In this document: positions 7,979 to 21,600 of the stretch, one piece after another | Numbering within the stretch: position 1 is the stretch's first letter | How the letters are laid out: each line of letters begins with the position of its first letter | DNA from: Verrucomicrobiaceae bacterium | GTDB taxonomy: Bacteria; Verrucomicrobiota; Verrucomicrobiia; Verrucomicrobiales; Verrucomicrobiaceae | Direction of reading: 5' to 3' | DNA: 64,000 nt | Assembly: GCA_016713245.1 (NCBI GenBank) | Contig: JADJPM010000004.1 | Location: 1,550,001-1,614,000, forward strand | The notes under the pieces: model-generated | What the model saw: only the letters and a program-made list of their open reading frames with translations | The model's database searches: none | Told to the model about the DNA's origin: nothing | Made by a program: the position numbers and the translations under genes

Positions 7979-8236
7979 CTAGAGCTGATCGAGACTAAAC
8001 GCGGCGGTTTTGGTGTCGCGGTAGTGCTTCCAGCGCTTGGCGGCAAGCAGGGCATACTCGCGGGCATCGGCTGCCCGCGCCTGCATGGACTCGTCATCTT
8101 CGAGTTCACGCGGGACCCGCCAGCGAGTGGCGGACATCACGTCACGATTATCTCCAAAGTCGAGGATGACATTCCGAGGCTCGTCGTTGTGTGAAACGGC
8201 GAACGTGATCGGGATGATAGGCGCGACTTTGGGCAT
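7979..8236 (-). CDS. hypothetical protein (85 aa), first gene of GNAT cassette
   Basis: This protein starts MPKVAPIIPITFAVSHNDEP at 8236; an in-frame start at 8260 would add eight residues. It has an N-terminal beta-like part followed by a charged helix (ELEDDESMQARAADAREYAL). I recognise no family. It ends three bases before the GNAT-like gene, which suggests co-expression and a functional link, possibly as a partner or regulator. Its start is only 30 bases downstream of the carB stop, with no promoter evident in between. Confidence 0.5.
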   Translation of the reverse strand: MPKVAPIIPITFAVSHNDEPRNVILDFGDNRDVMSATRWRVPRELEDDESMQARAADAREYALLAAKRWKHYRDTKTAAFSLDQL

Positions 8237-8266
8237 GGTGGAAGATGCTCCGAGTGCCACTCGAAG

Positions 8267-11557
<3,291 letters not shown>

Positions 11558-11651
11558 GGGGGAGGTGGGAAAAGGGGATCAGCGGGGAGCGATCAGGGAT
11601 TTTTTGGGGAAAGCGTTCAGTTGGGGCGCTTTCGAGGGCCTGGGAAGGGAC

Positions 11652-11672
11652 GAACAGGTTAAAAACCTGTTC
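11652..11672. repeat. inverted repeat between gpsA and carB
   Basis: Perfect 9-base arms GAACAGGTT and AACCTGTTC are separated by three A residues. The element lies in the 227-base space after gpsA and before carB (both on the minus strand). No T-run follows, so it is not a clear terminator; it could be an operator or a small dispersed palindrome. Confidence 0.5.
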
Positions 11673-11784
11673 CACTTTGGCCGGAAAGCGCGGCATCTTG
11701 CATGGTCTGGGAGGTGCGTCAAATGATGGCGCGAAATCGTTTTCGTCGTGGCGTCGCCGAGAGGGGCGAGAGAGCTCCAAGGCC

Positions 11785-12798
11785 TCAATCGGCCTCGGGG
11801 CGTGGATCACGAGAAAGCAGCGCTTTCATGCCTTCACGAGCGGATTTGCCTTCGTGGAGCACGGCGTGGATTTCATCGAGCAACGGCGTGCGGACGCCGC
11901 GTGCCCGGGCGGCCTGGTGAAGGCTGGCGGTGTTCAAGACGCCTTCTGCCACCATGCGGGTGCTGGAGAGGATTTGCTCGAGCGGCTGGCCCTGGCCGAG
12001 CAGCAGGCCGACACGGTGGTTCCGGCTGTGCTCGGAGTAGCAGGTGGCCATCAAATCGCCGACGCCGCTGAGGCCGTAAAAGGTCTCCATGCGCCCGCCC
12101 ATGGCCACACCGAGGCGCACCATCTCGGCGAGGGCACGGGTGACGAGGGCCGCGATGGCGTTATCGCCGAGTTGAAGGCCCAAAGCGATGCCAGCGGCGA
12201 TGGCGTAGGGGTTTTTCATGGCTCCGGCCCACTCGGCACCGGAGATGTCATCGGTGGTGTAGCAGCGGAAAAAGGGCAGGGTGTAGCAACTCTGCACCGC
12301 TTTGGCGATGTCGTCGTTTTGGCAGGCGACGACGGCAGCGGTTGCGAGCTGGGCGGCGGCTTCCTCGGCATGATTGGGGCCGGTGAGCACGGCGAGGGTG
12401 CTTTGTGGGAGGGATTCGGCCAAAATCTCGCTCATGCGGCGGCCGGTGTTCATTTCGATGCCTTTGGCGCAGGAAACGACCACTCGGCTCTGCTCCGCGG
12501 GAGACGAGGCGATGAGCAAAGCGGTCTCGCGAAGGCCTTTGGATGGCACCACGAAGACGAGCATGTCCACCGGCTTCAAATCGGCGACGTTGGCCACGAC
12601 CTCGACATTGGCGGGAAGGCTCAGATTAGGGAGGTAACGCGGGTTTTTCCGCGTGGCGGCGATTTCCGCCATGAGGCTGGCATCGCGACCCCAAAACTGG
12701 ACCTGCATGCCACGCCAGGCGAGCATGGCGGCCTGGGCGGTGCCCCAGCTCCCTGCGCCGATCACGGCGGCGCTTTGCATGGCAGGAGGGGAATTCAT
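11785..12798 (-). CDS. gpsA: glycerol-3-phosphate dehydrogenase [NAD(P)+]
   Basis: GpsA reduces dihydroxyacetone phosphate to sn-glycerol-3-phosphate, the backbone for phospholipids. The 337-residue protein has the nucleotide-binding motif VIGAGSWGTA, the substrate-domain segment LTGPNHAEE, the catalytic-Lys region GAMKNPYAIAAGI and the GVGDLMATC loop. The ATG at 12798 overlaps the plsY stop codon in an ATGA arrangement, indicating translational coupling; an internal ATG at 12780 is an alternative. With plsY directly upstream, the pair supplies and acylates glycerol-3-phosphate. Confidence 0.96.
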   Translation of the reverse strand: MNSPPAMQSAAVIGAGSWGTAQAAMLAWRGMQVQFWGRDASLMAEIAATRKNPRYLPNLSLPANVEVVANVADLKPVDMLVFVVPSKGLRETALLIASSPAEQSRVVVSCAKGIEMNTGRRMSEILAESLPQSTLAVLTGPNHAEEAAAQLATAAVVACQNDDIAKAVQSCYTLPFFRCYTTDDISGAEWAGAMKNPYAIAAGIALGLQLGDNAIAALVTRALAEMVRLGVAMGGRMETFYGLSGVGDLMATCYSEHSRNHRVGLLLGQGQPLEQILSSTRMVAEGVLNTASLHQAARARGVRTPLLDEIHAVLHEGKSAREGMKALLSRDPRPEAD

Positions 12799-13454
12799 GA
12801 GGCGGGTGTTTTTTTGGCTCCGGCGCGGTTTTCTGTGCCAGCGAGCAGGCGCTGGATGTTCGAGCGGTGCTTCCAAATGGCCAGCACCATGACGACGAGG
12901 CCAAACGTGAGCATGACCGCGTCCCATTTGCCCTGACGCCACATCATGAACGCCATCACGGCGGGCACGGCGGGAGCGGCGGTGATGGAGGCTAGCGAGA
13001 CATATTTGGTGGCAAAAAACACCACCACCCACACGGCCACAGCACCGGCGAAACCGGCGAGCGACAAACTCAGGAGCACACCCGCCGTGGTGGCGATGCC
13101 TTTGCCGCCCTTAAAGGAGAGCCAGAAGGTGTACATGTGTCCGAGTACGGCCGAAAAGCCGCCGACGACCTTGGCGGTGGAGATCATCTCGTCCGCCGCC
13201 CCGCTGCCGCTCATCCAATGCGCGGCGAGAAAGACGGGCAGCCAGCCTTTGAGCATATCGAGCAGGAAAACGGGGATGCCGATGGGTTTGCCGAGCACGC
13301 GGATGACATTGGTGGCACCGATGTTGCCGCTGCCATGCTGGCGGATGTCGATCCCGCGCAGTCTGCCTGCCCAATAACCAAACGGCAGCGAGCCGCACAG
13401 GTAGCCGCAGGCGGCGCTGGCAAGGAGAGCGGTGGTGGAAGTCATGGGCCGCAT
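12795..13454 (-). CDS. plsY: acyl-phosphate:glycerol-3-phosphate acyltransferase
   Basis: PlsY is an inner-membrane enzyme that transfers an acyl group from acyl-phosphate to glycerol-3-phosphate to make lysophosphatidic acid. Conserved motifs are present in order: SGNIGATNVIR near the first loop, LLDMLKGW, FKGGKGIATTAG, and WKHRSNIQRLLAGTE near the C-terminus. Several hydrophobic spans fit the known multi-helix topology. Starts at 13454 or 13445 (MTSTTALL) are both possible. It overlaps gpsA by four bases. Confidence 0.95.
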   Translation of the reverse strand: MRPMTSTTALLASAACGYLCGSLPFGYWAGRLRGIDIRQHGSGNIGATNVIRVLGKPIGIPVFLLDMLKGWLPVFLAAHWMSGSGAADEMISTAKVVGGFSAVLGHMYTFWLSFKGGKGIATTAGVLLSLSLAGFAGAVAVWVVVFFATKYVSLASITAAPAVPAVMAFMMWRQGKWDAVMLTFGLVVMVLAIWKHRSNIQRLLAGTENRAGAKKTPAS

Positions 13455-13502
13455 GTCTTAAAGACTCGCGGCGGCGTGCCAAGCGCAAAGTGAGGCCGTT
13501 CG

Positions 13503-14309
13503 TCAATGAGCCGGACTTTCGATGACGGGATGCGCGGGCAGCTTGGCGGCGGCCGCCTCGGCCTCCTTCACTTCGGGCTCGTCGGGAAAGATGACGACGA
13601 TGTCCTTGATCGAACCATCGGAGCCGGATTCACGTAGCAGCCAGGTGCGGACAAATTTGGCCACGGATCGGCGGCAGTTGTCACGCACGCTGGGGATATG
13701 GGTGTGGGTGCCAGCCCGCTTCTCCAGCATGGGCGTGAGGTCTCTTTCGAGTTTGTCGAGGTTCTCCGTGGCATTGAAGCGCAGCCAGCCGGCTTCGGTT
13801 TTCTTTTCCATGCCATCGGTGCGGATCGCCGGGGGCAGGGAAGGCCGGATCGCCGGGGCGATGACAATGCAGCGGCCGTCTTTGACGTTGAGACGCCAGT
13901 CGTCGGAGAGTTTTAAGTGAAAGCGATACACCACCGGCACCCGGATCTCGCTCTCGGTGGTGCCGAGGTAAACGAGATCGTTGAAGACCGTGAGCGAGTC
14001 CGCCTTGGTCACGGTCTCACTGGTTTCCATGGTGGCCAGTTCCAGCACATCGCCCTCGGTGGAAACGACCCGCGTGACCTCCTGGCGGAAGGTTTCGGTG
14101 ATGTGCTGGTGGCTGAGCCTGCCGGGCAGCTCCGCCAGCCAGTGCAGGCCATAGCTCGCAAAATCGAACCCGCGATCCACCATCCGCCAGACGAGCACCC
14201 CGCCAGCCAGGATGGAGACGATGAGCGAAAGGCAGCCCCACTTCCAACAGCCCCCCCCGCGACGCGGTGACTCGACGGCAGCAGGAGCGGGAACGGGGGT
14301 TTCGGGCAT
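13503..14309 (-). CDS. membrane-anchored protein, DUF4230-like
   Basis: This 268-residue protein has a short Pro/Ala-rich N-terminus, a basic/cysteine patch (RRGGGCWKWGC) and one transmembrane helix (about residues 29-48). A soluble domain follows with alternating strands (VLELATMETSETVTKADSLTVF is cut here to its role: a beta-rich start) and a helical C-terminus. The pattern of one N-terminal anchor followed by an 'ELATME'-type strand recalls DUF4230, but I hold this loosely. The start at 14309 (MPETPVPAP) is preferred to 14345. It is divergent from the HerA-like ATPase gene, and its role is unknown. Confidence 0.5.
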   Translation of the reverse strand: MPETPVPAPAAVESPRRGGGCWKWGCLSLIVSILAGGVLVWRMVDRGFDFASYGLHWLAELPGRLSHQHITETFRQEVTRVVSTEGDVLELATMETSETVTKADSLTVFNDLVYLGTTESEIRVPVVYRFHLKLSDDWRLNVKDGRCIVIAPAIRPSLPPAIRTDGMEKKTEAGWLRFNATENLDKLERDLTPMLEKRAGTHTHIPSVRDNCRRSVAKFVRTWLLRESGSDGSIKDIVVIFPDEPEVKEAEAAAAKLPAHPVIESPAH

Positions 14310-14443
14310 GGCTTGCGTGATGGGAAAGAAGGTACCATGCCGCAAACTGGTGTATCGAAAACTGGAAAGCTCCGTTGATCACTTTTCCAATTCCCATTTC
14401 CTCATCTCTCAGCCATCCTGCCACACCTTTTTCCCCAACAGCC

Positions 14444-16852
14444 ATGCCCATCACACCTGATCAATACGAAAAGCTCGGCAGCTTCTACCTCGGCCGTGAA
14501 TACGATCTCGAATCCAAACAGATCAAAGACGACCTCGTGCTCTATGATTCCAAGGATCTGGTGACGCACGGCGTCGTGCTCGGCATGACGGGCAGTGGCA
14601 AAACGGGTCTCTGCCTCGCTTTACTCGAAGAAGCCGCCATCGACGGCGTGCCTCTGATCGCCATCGATCCGAAGGGCGATCTGGGCAATGCGCTGCTGAC
14701 CTTCCCCAACCTCGACGCGAAGGAGTTTCGCCCGTGGATCAACGAGGACGAAGCACGTCGCAAAGGTCAGTCGCCGGATGAATACGCTGCCTCGCAGGCC
14801 GCGACCTGGCAGAAAGGCCTTGGCGACTGGGGGCAAAGCGCCGACCGCATCAAAAAGCTTCGTGAGACCGTCGATATGGCGATCTACACGCCCGGCAGCA
14901 ACGCGGGTCTGCCCGTTTCGATTCTCAGTTCGCTCAATTGCCCGCCTGCGGAGGTCACGGACGACGCCGAGGCACTCGCGGACCGCATCGAGAGCACCGT
15001 TTCGTCGATGCTCGGCCTGATGGACATCGAGGCGGACCCGATTCAGTCGCCGGAGCACATTCTGCTGAGCAACATCGTCGCTCATTGCTGGAAGAAAGGG
15101 CAAAACCTCTCGCTGGAAAACCTCGTGCGCCACATCCAGCAGCCGCCGATTCGGAAGATCGGTGTCGTTGATCTCGAAAGCTTCATGCCGGAGGCCAAGC
15201 GCACGCCGCTGGCCATGAAACTGAACAACCTCCTGGCCAGCCCCGGCTTCAGCACCTGGCTCGAAGGCGAGCCGCTGGACATCCAGCGCATGTATTACAC
15301 GAAGGAAGGCAAGCCTCGCGTCACCATCTTCTGCATCGCCCACCTCAGCGACACGGAGCGCATGTTCTTCGTCTCGCTGCTCTTAAATCAGCTTCTCGGC
15401 TGGATGCGCACGCAGCAGGGCACCACCTCCCTGCGTGCCCTTTTCTACATGGATGAAATCTTTGGCTACCTGCCGCCCACGGCCATGCCGCCGTCGAAGA
15501 AGCCGATGATGATCCTGCTCAAACAGGCTCGTGCCTTCGGTCTCGGCATCCTGCTGGCCACGCAGAACCCCGCCGACCTCGATTACAAGGCGCTGGCAAA
15601 CATCGGCACCTGGTGGCTCGGCCGCTTGCAGACCGATCGCGACAAGCAGCGCGTGCTCGACGGCCTCGAAGGCGCGGCGAACACCGCGGGTGGCAAATTT
15701 GACCGCCAACTCATGGAGCAAACGCTCGCCGGGCTCGGTGCTCGTGTGTTCCTCATGAACAACGTGCATGAGGATGCGCCGGTCGTTTTCCATGTGCGCT
15801 GGATTTTGAGCTACCTCAGCGGCCCGCTCGCTCGGAACCAGATCAAAGCCCTGATGGACCCGATTCGTCCGGCGAAAGAGGAAAAAGCCGCTGCCGAGGA
15901 CGATGGTTTCGCCCCGCCTGGAGCCAGCACCTCCACCGCCGATCGCAACACCACGCGTCCGAAGTTGCCGGAGGACACCACCGAGCTTTTCCAGTCCAGC
16001 GACGAAGACGGCGAACGCCTCACCTACACGCCGTGCATGCTGCGCAGCGCCACGGTGGTCTTTGATGACGCCAAGCGCAAAATCAGCGGCAAAAGCATCG
16101 TCACGCTGGTGAACCTGATCGACATCGAGAAGCAAAAAGTACTTTGGGACAAGTTCGTGGACATCCCGAAGGACGACGACCTTTCCAAGTTCGAAAGCGA
16201 GCCGAAGGAAAACGCTGCTTATGCCGACCTTCCAGGCCCGGCGCTGAAATCCAGCACCTACACCAGCATTAAAAAAGACTTCACTGATTGGGTGTATGCC
16301 AATCACACGCTCGAAGTCTTCTACAGCCCGCTTTTGGAGGCCTACTCCAACCCCGGCGAGAAACAGGACGAGTTCAAAGCCCGTGTGACGCAAACCGCCC
16401 GCGAGCAACGCGATGCCGCCATCGAAGAACTCCGCGCCAAAACCGCCAAGGCCGTGAAAGCTTTGGAGGCCAAAGCAGACAAGGCCGCGGCCAAGGTGGA
16501 AACCCAAAAAGCCCAGGCCAGCAGCGCCACCATGAGCACCGTCGTCTCCATCGGCGGCGGCATCTTGGGAGCCATCTTTGGTCGCAAAAGCGGTATTACT
16601 GCTGCCAGCAGCAGCATCGCCGGAGCCAGCCGAGTCATGAAGGAACGCCGGGAAGCCGCCGCCGCCGAAACTGAATTGGAGGCTCTCCAAGCCGAAATGG
16701 CCGAGATGGAGAAGCAATTGGCCGATGAAACGCAAAAGATCCGCGATCAGTATGATCCGGCCAGTTTAGCGTTGGAATCGACGAAACTCACCCCAGTGAA
16801 GAAAAACATCCAGGTCAGCGCCACCGGCATTCTTTGGCTGGCGAAGGCGTAA
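14444..16852 (+). CDS. HerA/VirB4-like ATP-binding protein with C-terminal coiled coil
   Basis: This 802-residue protein belongs to the HerA/FtsK-like P-loop ATPases. Walker A is GMTGSGKT (residues 47-54) and Walker B is YMDEI (D337-E338). A sensor-like segment follows (LLATQNPADLD). After about residue 500 the ATPase core gives way to a linker, a long Lys/Ala/Glu-rich coiled coil, a glycine-rich hydrophobic patch (SIGGGILGAIFGRKSG) and a second coiled coil. Related proteins pump or unwind DNA or remodel complexes, but the substrate of this long variant is not established. The in-frame TTG at 14375 adds unlikely sequence, so ATG 14444 is used. Confidence 0.75.
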   Translation: MPITPDQYEKLGSFYLGREYDLESKQIKDDLVLYDSKDLVTHGVVLGMTGSGKTGLCLALLEEAAIDGVPLIAIDPKGDLGNALLTFPNLDAKEFRPWINEDEARRKGQSPDEYAASQAATWQKGLGDWGQSADRIKKLRETVDMAIYTPGSNAGLPVSILSSLNCPPAEVTDDAEALADRIESTVSSMLGLMDIEADPIQSPEHILLSNIVAHCWKKGQNLSLENLVRHIQQPPIRKIGVVDLESFMPEAKRTPLAMKLNNLLASPGFSTWLEGEPLDIQRMYYTKEGKPRVTIFCIAHLSDTERMFFVSLLLNQLLGWMRTQQGTTSLRALFYMDEIFGYLPPTAMPPSKKPMMILLKQARAFGLGILLATQNPADLDYKALANIGTWWLGRLQTDRDKQRVLDGLEGAANTAGGKFDRQLMEQTLAGLGARVFLMNNVHEDAPVVFHVRWILSYLSGPLARNQIKALMDPIRPAKEEKAAAEDDGFAPPGASTSTADRNTTRPKLPEDTTELFQSSDEDGERLTYTPCMLRSATVVFDDAKRKISGKSIVTLVNLIDIEKQKVLWDKFVDIPKDDDLSKFESEPKENAAYADLPGPALKSSTYTSIKKDFTDWVYANHTLEVFYSPLLEAYSNPGEKQDEFKARVTQTAREQRDAAIEELRAKTAKAVKALEAKADKAAAKVETQKAQASSATMSTVVSIGGGILGAIFGRKSGITAASSSIAGASRVMKERREAAAAETELEALQAEMAEMEKQLADETQKIRDQYDPASLALESTKLTPVKKNIQVSATGILWLAKA

Positions 16853-16947
16853 AGACGCTCCCTGTCGGCGTTAGCAAATCAGGATAGGTGGAGTGATGGA
16901 TGACTGGCGAACACCACTCCAGCACTCCATTTCTCCAGTGCCTCGTT

Positions 16948-17163
16948 TCATGCAGCGAGGGCGAGGAATTGTCCACGCACGCTGTACCAGAAGGATTCCA
17001 TGAAGAGGTTCGTCTTGCTGGCGGGAGCCTGCATGGAGGGGATTCCCGTGAACTCGATGCCTTTGAGTTCGCTCATGACCTCACCGTAGGCGGGCATGTG
17101 GTTCCAGCCGAGGGAGGTTTCGTTGGCGGCGGTGGAGGCGGAGGAAGGGGTGAAGGCGTTCAT
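16948..17163 (-). CDS. small hypothetical protein (71 aa)
   Basis: Starting MNAFTPSSASTAANETSLGW, this short protein has a Ser/Thr/Ala-rich N-terminus and ends ESFWYSVRGQFLALAA. I recognise no family. The frame is open further upstream to 17304, but the ATG at 17163 gives the more protein-like start. It lies just downstream of the NlpC/P60 gene on the same strand. Confidence 0.35.
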   Translation of the reverse strand: MNAFTPSSASTAANETSLGWNHMPAYGEVMSELKGIEFTGIPSMQAPASKTNLFMESFWYSVRGQFLALAA

Positions 17164-17278
17164 GGGATTATCGGGGATGAGAGGTTTGGGGTGATTTGGG
17201 GGCTTTGAGAGGGTTTGATTCGCAGGTTTGTCGGATGGCTTGTTTTCGAGAGTGAGAATCGCGTCACAAAAATGAGAA

Positions 17279-17991
17279 TTAAAAGCCAGCAGGATGACGG
17301 GCAATGAAGCCAGCCATGCTGCGGCTCTTGGTGCGCCAGCGGGGGCCTTCGCCAGTGATCTGGCCAGAGGTGTCCATGCGAAGACCGCAGATGGTCATGA
17401 AAACATGTTCGCCAGGCTTGACCCAGATGGTGATGAAGCGGCCAGGGCCGGCTTCGCCATAGCTGGCGAAGGCACCGCTGGCGAGAGAGGGGCACGAAGA
17501 AGGCCAGCCTTGATGAGGACATAAGAAACGCTGCCGGAGCAGTCGTAGGCGTTGTCTTCGACGTGGGCGTGGCCACCACCGCGGACGTAGGGCTTGTTTT
17601 GGAGCTTGTTAGCAGCGTAAACGGCGTGCTGAAGCTGGGCAGGGGCGTTGGAGCCGACGGAGGCGAAGCGGCCGTCGAAACGGATCTGGGCGTTGCCGGT
17701 GGCGGCAGGAGCGGCAGCGCGGGGAGCGGCGACAGGGGTGGCACGAGGAGCGGTGCGGGCAGCGGCGGCCTGCTGGGCGTGGTAGGCGGCCCAGGCTTGG
17801 GCGTTGGCCTGCTGCTGGCGGTGGTAAGCGGCCCAAGCGGCTTGGTTCTGAGCGTAAGCGGCGGCCTGCTGGGCCTGAGGGGCGGCGTAGTAACCGGCGG
17901 CGTAGTAGCCTTGTTGAGCGGAAGCGGGAGCAACGAAAGCGACGGCGAGGAGGGCGGCGGCGGCGAGGAAGGTGTTGCGGAGGGCGTTCAT
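17279..17991 (-). CDS. secreted NlpC/P60-type peptidase, frame broken once
   Basis: The protein begins with a clear signal peptide (MNALRNTFLAAAALLAVAFV, cleaved after ASA). A long Ala/Gln/Tyr-rich linker (about residues 26-100) comes next, then an NlpC/P60-like domain with the catalytic-Cys motif AYDCSGSVSY. At 17478-17485 the frame breaks: VLIKAGLLRAPLS continues naturally only in another frame as SGAFASYGEAGPGRFITIWV, which contains a likely active-site His (GEHVFMTICG) and ends ARHPAGF before a TAA at 17279. One missing base explains it. NlpC/P60 enzymes cut peptidoglycan stem peptides. The break may be a sequencing error or a real lesion. Confidence 0.7.
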
Positions 17992-18013
17992 GGCGATTTC
18001 TTATGTTGTGGAA

Positions 18014-18041
18014 ATTATAACCACAATGAGAATCGTTGCAA
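18014..18041 (-). promoter_or_regulatory. predicted promoter of the NlpC/P60 gene
   Basis: Reading the minus strand, TTGCAA (18041-18036) and a perfect TATAAT (18019-18014) are separated by 16 bases. The TATAAT lies 22 bases upstream of the ATG at 17991. The -35 hexamer sits in a partly symmetrical sequence centred on GTTGCAAC, which could be an operator. Confidence 0.5.
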
Positions 18042-18061
18042 CGGTAATCTCACAAAAATAT

Positions 18062-18651
18062 GATAAAATTGTAAAAGTGAGAATAAAAGGACCTGAAAAT
18101 GGGCCAGAATGGGCCAGAATGGGCCGAGGAGAGGGCTAAACGAGAGAGGGAGAGCGATGTGAAGCCCGGTGAAGGGGAGGGGGATGCTCTTTAGAAGCTA
18201 TGGAAAAACGCTGATAGCCCGGTGAAAAGCGCTAAATACAGAGTTGGGCAGGGCAAACTCTGAGAGAGATGGCCTTTAGAGTCTCATTGATGCCATAAAT
18301 GATAAAATCCATATCTTATAGCGATAAGAGAGGAAATGGCCGGGTATCGAGAGCGGAGCCGGAAAGGCTCTCCGCGTGAAAAGACGTGCTTTTGGGGCGG
18401 GGCTCGGGATCTGAGCCTAAGAGACGGCACATCAGGCCGACTTGGGCCGTGGTTTCGGAGTTCCGCTCTCCCGCCGAGCACAGTGACCTAGACGAACTGA
18501 AAGTGGAAACCAAATGGTAGCGCAACATCCGCTCAACGCGTCGCAAACGTATGCGGCCTTTGTTCATTCATCTAGGCGACGCCGTGATCGTGTGCGCCAC
18601 CGTGCCGATTGAGAATTATCCAATCCCGAGTTGTCATACCAAGGCTCTGTC
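18062..18651. other. 590-base gap with no recognised gene
   Basis: After the divergent promoter region, this stretch holds a short direct repeat (GGGCCAGAAT in tandem at about 18100-18125), purine-rich sequence and a few weak hairpins (for example around 18350-18380). Open frames on the minus strand at 18284-18567 have no protein-like features. I see no tRNA, no known RNA and no clear terminator. It presumably includes the 5' region of the large gene that starts at 18652. Confidence 0.4.
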
Positions 18652-21600
18652 ATGCTTTCTGTTCGCACCCTGTTTTTCGTGTTTCTGTCCAGCAACCTCC
18701 TCGCGGGGCTGCTTCCCTCCAATCAGCCTTACACTTTCACGGGTGGTTTTGTGACTGGCGAAGCGGAGAACTACCACGCCAAAAGTCCCTCAGCAGCTGA
18801 TCAAGGCTGGCGAGAAATTCCCACCCAGGCCGTCGTGCCTGCCGGAGTGACCTTTGACAACCCTTCCGGCGGCCTTGCCATGCAGGTCCCGAACGTCAAC
18901 GGAACCAATGCGGTGAACTATGCCGATGGACCCTTCATTGATTATTACATCAACATTCCTGGCCCGGGCACCTACCAGCTTTTCCTGACTTGGGATGGCT
19001 ATGACACCGCCTCAGACTCCATTTACGCGGGCTTTACAGGCGGGAGCGGCATCACGCCCTCCACTTGGTATCAAGATGGCGGTCATGTGACCTCGAATTT
19101 TCCCCAGCAGGGCTGGGATGGGACCGGAGAAGTGGGCGCGAATAACGGTTCTCCGGCCCAGAATCCGATGAACTTTACCTTTCTGAGCAGCGGCATCTAC
19201 ACGCTGCGAATCGTCGCCCGAGAGGACGGTGTGGCCTTGGATCGCTTTCGCATTCAGCTCGCCACTTTGCCTGATCCGAACCCGGTGGCCGCTTTGGGGC
19301 AAAACATCCTCATCGGCAGCGATGACTTCACGTATGCCAATGGCAGCATCGCAGGCCGGAATGGCGGCGTGAACTGGGATTTCGACAATCAGGACGGCGA
19401 TGGCTTCGTCGGGCTGCGTCGCGAGGGGCTTTCGAATTGGGACACGGTGTTTGGTTCGGCCACCATTGCCGCGAACAAGCTCACGACGGCCGATTCCGCC
19501 GCGAAACGCGAGTTTGGCTTTCCGAATGAAGGCGATGGCGCGGTGAGCGAGACGGGCGGCATTCGCTACAAGCAGGTTTATTACCGCGTGAAGATGACTC
19601 GCGCCGCAGGAGCCACCTGGGGCGGTGTGAGCATGTATGACTTCAACAACGAGCGCATCTTTTTCGGCGTGGACTTCAATCCGCCGGTCGTCGCAGGGCC
19701 GCGTCACTTTGCCATCGGTCAGGGCGGCGTGACTTATACCAGCAAGCCCGCTGTCGATGCCACGGACTACATCATCGTCGCCAAGATCGACTACGAGAAC
19801 GACAAGCTCAGCCTGTGGGTCGATCCCGATCTCACCCAGCCCGAGGGCACGCCGGATGCGACGCGGCCTTGGCAAAGCGACAACTGGAACACCGCAGTGC
19901 GTCTCGGCAGCGGTGGCACGGGCGCGACGACTTGGGACGATCTCGCCGTCGGCACGAGTTGGGGTGCGATCCAGGCGGCGTATCCGGTCAGCACGCCAGT
20001 GACCGGCGCGGATGTGATCATTGCCCGCGAGGACTTCGATTATGACAACGGCAACGTGGTCGGGCAGAGCAGCGGATTCGGCTGGGACTTCGACAACAGC
20101 ACCACGAACAACGCCTTCATCGGTCGCACGCAGACGCCGAGCAATTGGGACAACGTCGAAGGCTTACCCTACATTTTCTCCAAACGCCTCTCCACATGGA
20201 ACAGTTCCGCGAAACGCGAATACAACGTCAATGAAGTCAATGGAGTCATCAGCAACGTCGCGACCTCAGAATACAAGGTCGTCTATTACCGCTTCGAGAT
20301 GCAGCGCAGCGCGGACAACGTCTCGTGGAGCGGTTTGAGCCTCTACGATGGCAACAACGAGCGTCTCATGTTCGGCGTGCCGTTTGCGCAGAATCCGGCG
20401 AACAACCGTCGCGAGCTTGGCATTCACAATCTCGGCGCGAATCAGTGGAACTACACGGGCATCGAGCCGGTGGCGGGCACGAAGTATCAGATCATCGCCA
20501 AAGTCGATTACACGACCGGTTTTGCGTCGCTGTATGTGAATCCGAGCCTCACGGGCGGCGAACCGGGCTCGCCGAATGCCACGCTGGCCTTCACGAATGC
20601 GCACTCGGCGCTGCGTTTCGGCTCCGGTGGCGATTCGCCGACGTATTGGGACAAGCTGATCGTCGGCACGAGTTGGAACGCTGTCGTGACGCCGACGTAT
20701 CCGGCTCCGGCGGCACTCAGCGGCGCGGATTTGGTCATCGGCACGGATACGTTCACTTACAGCGGCGGACCCATCGCGTTGCAGCAAGGCGGCACGGGTT
20801 GGGATTTCCAAAACACCTTTGGTCCGGTCGATTCGAATGATCCCAGCGCGTGGAGTCATCAATACAACTCGCCCTACATCTTCAACAACACGCTGCGCAC
20901 CTGGAACGCGGGCGCGCTGCGCACCTTCAATGGCGTGGAGGCCGATGGAGCCATCAACGACGCCGACACCTCGGCCGCGAAGGCCGTGTATGTGCGTGTG
21001 GACATGCGTCGCGATGCCGGTGTGAGCTGGGGTGGCCTGAGCCTCTACGATTTCGGCACGGAGCGTTTCCTTTTCGGCGTGCCGTTTGCCGAGAATCCGG
21101 CGTCGAACGTGCGCGAGTTCGCGATTCATGATCTCGCCACCGGTCACACTTACTCCGGCACGGCTCCGGTCGCGGGCACGGACTACACGATTGTCGCGAA
21201 ACTCGACTTTGTGGCGAACAAAGCCGTGCTGTGGGTGAATCCCGACCTCTCGCAGCCGGAAAGCGCCAACACGATCGCTGCCGAGCGAGCCTACACCGGC
21301 ACGAACTGGATCACCGGCGTGCGTCTCGCCTCCAGCGCGGATGGCGACACGCATTGGGACAATCTCGCCGTCACCACGAGCTGGCGGGCGTTGCAGAGCG
21401 CTCTCGGGCCGCCCACAGCCGTCCCGGATGCCATCACGATGCGTCACAACAAGAAGGCGCTGCTCGATGTGCGCCAAAACGATGCCGGTGTCGGCAGCGT
21501 GGTCATCGTGACACCGCCGAGCAGTGGCACGGCCAGCGTGGACAGCAGCGGACGCATTTTTTATGAGCACACCACCGGCACACCGGCGAGCGATTCACTG

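Noticed and set aside
11652..11672. Inverted repeat upstream of carB as a pyrimidine or arginine attenuator
   Set aside because: There is no leader peptide, no alternative pairing partner and no T-run; kept only as an inverted repeat.
16900..17208. 102-codon plus-strand frame
   Set aside because: Antisense to the small minus-strand gene at 16948-17163; Gly-rich shadow composition.
18284..18567. Small minus-strand open frames (65 and 83 codons) before the large dehydrogenase gene
   Set aside because: Arg/Ser/Pro-rich sequence with no hydrophobic core, no neighbours to support it and no leader signal.
17992..18651. Possible structured RNA or tRNA in the long gap
   Set aside because: No cloverleaf, no CCA end, no conserved riboswitch motif; only weak GC hairpins.
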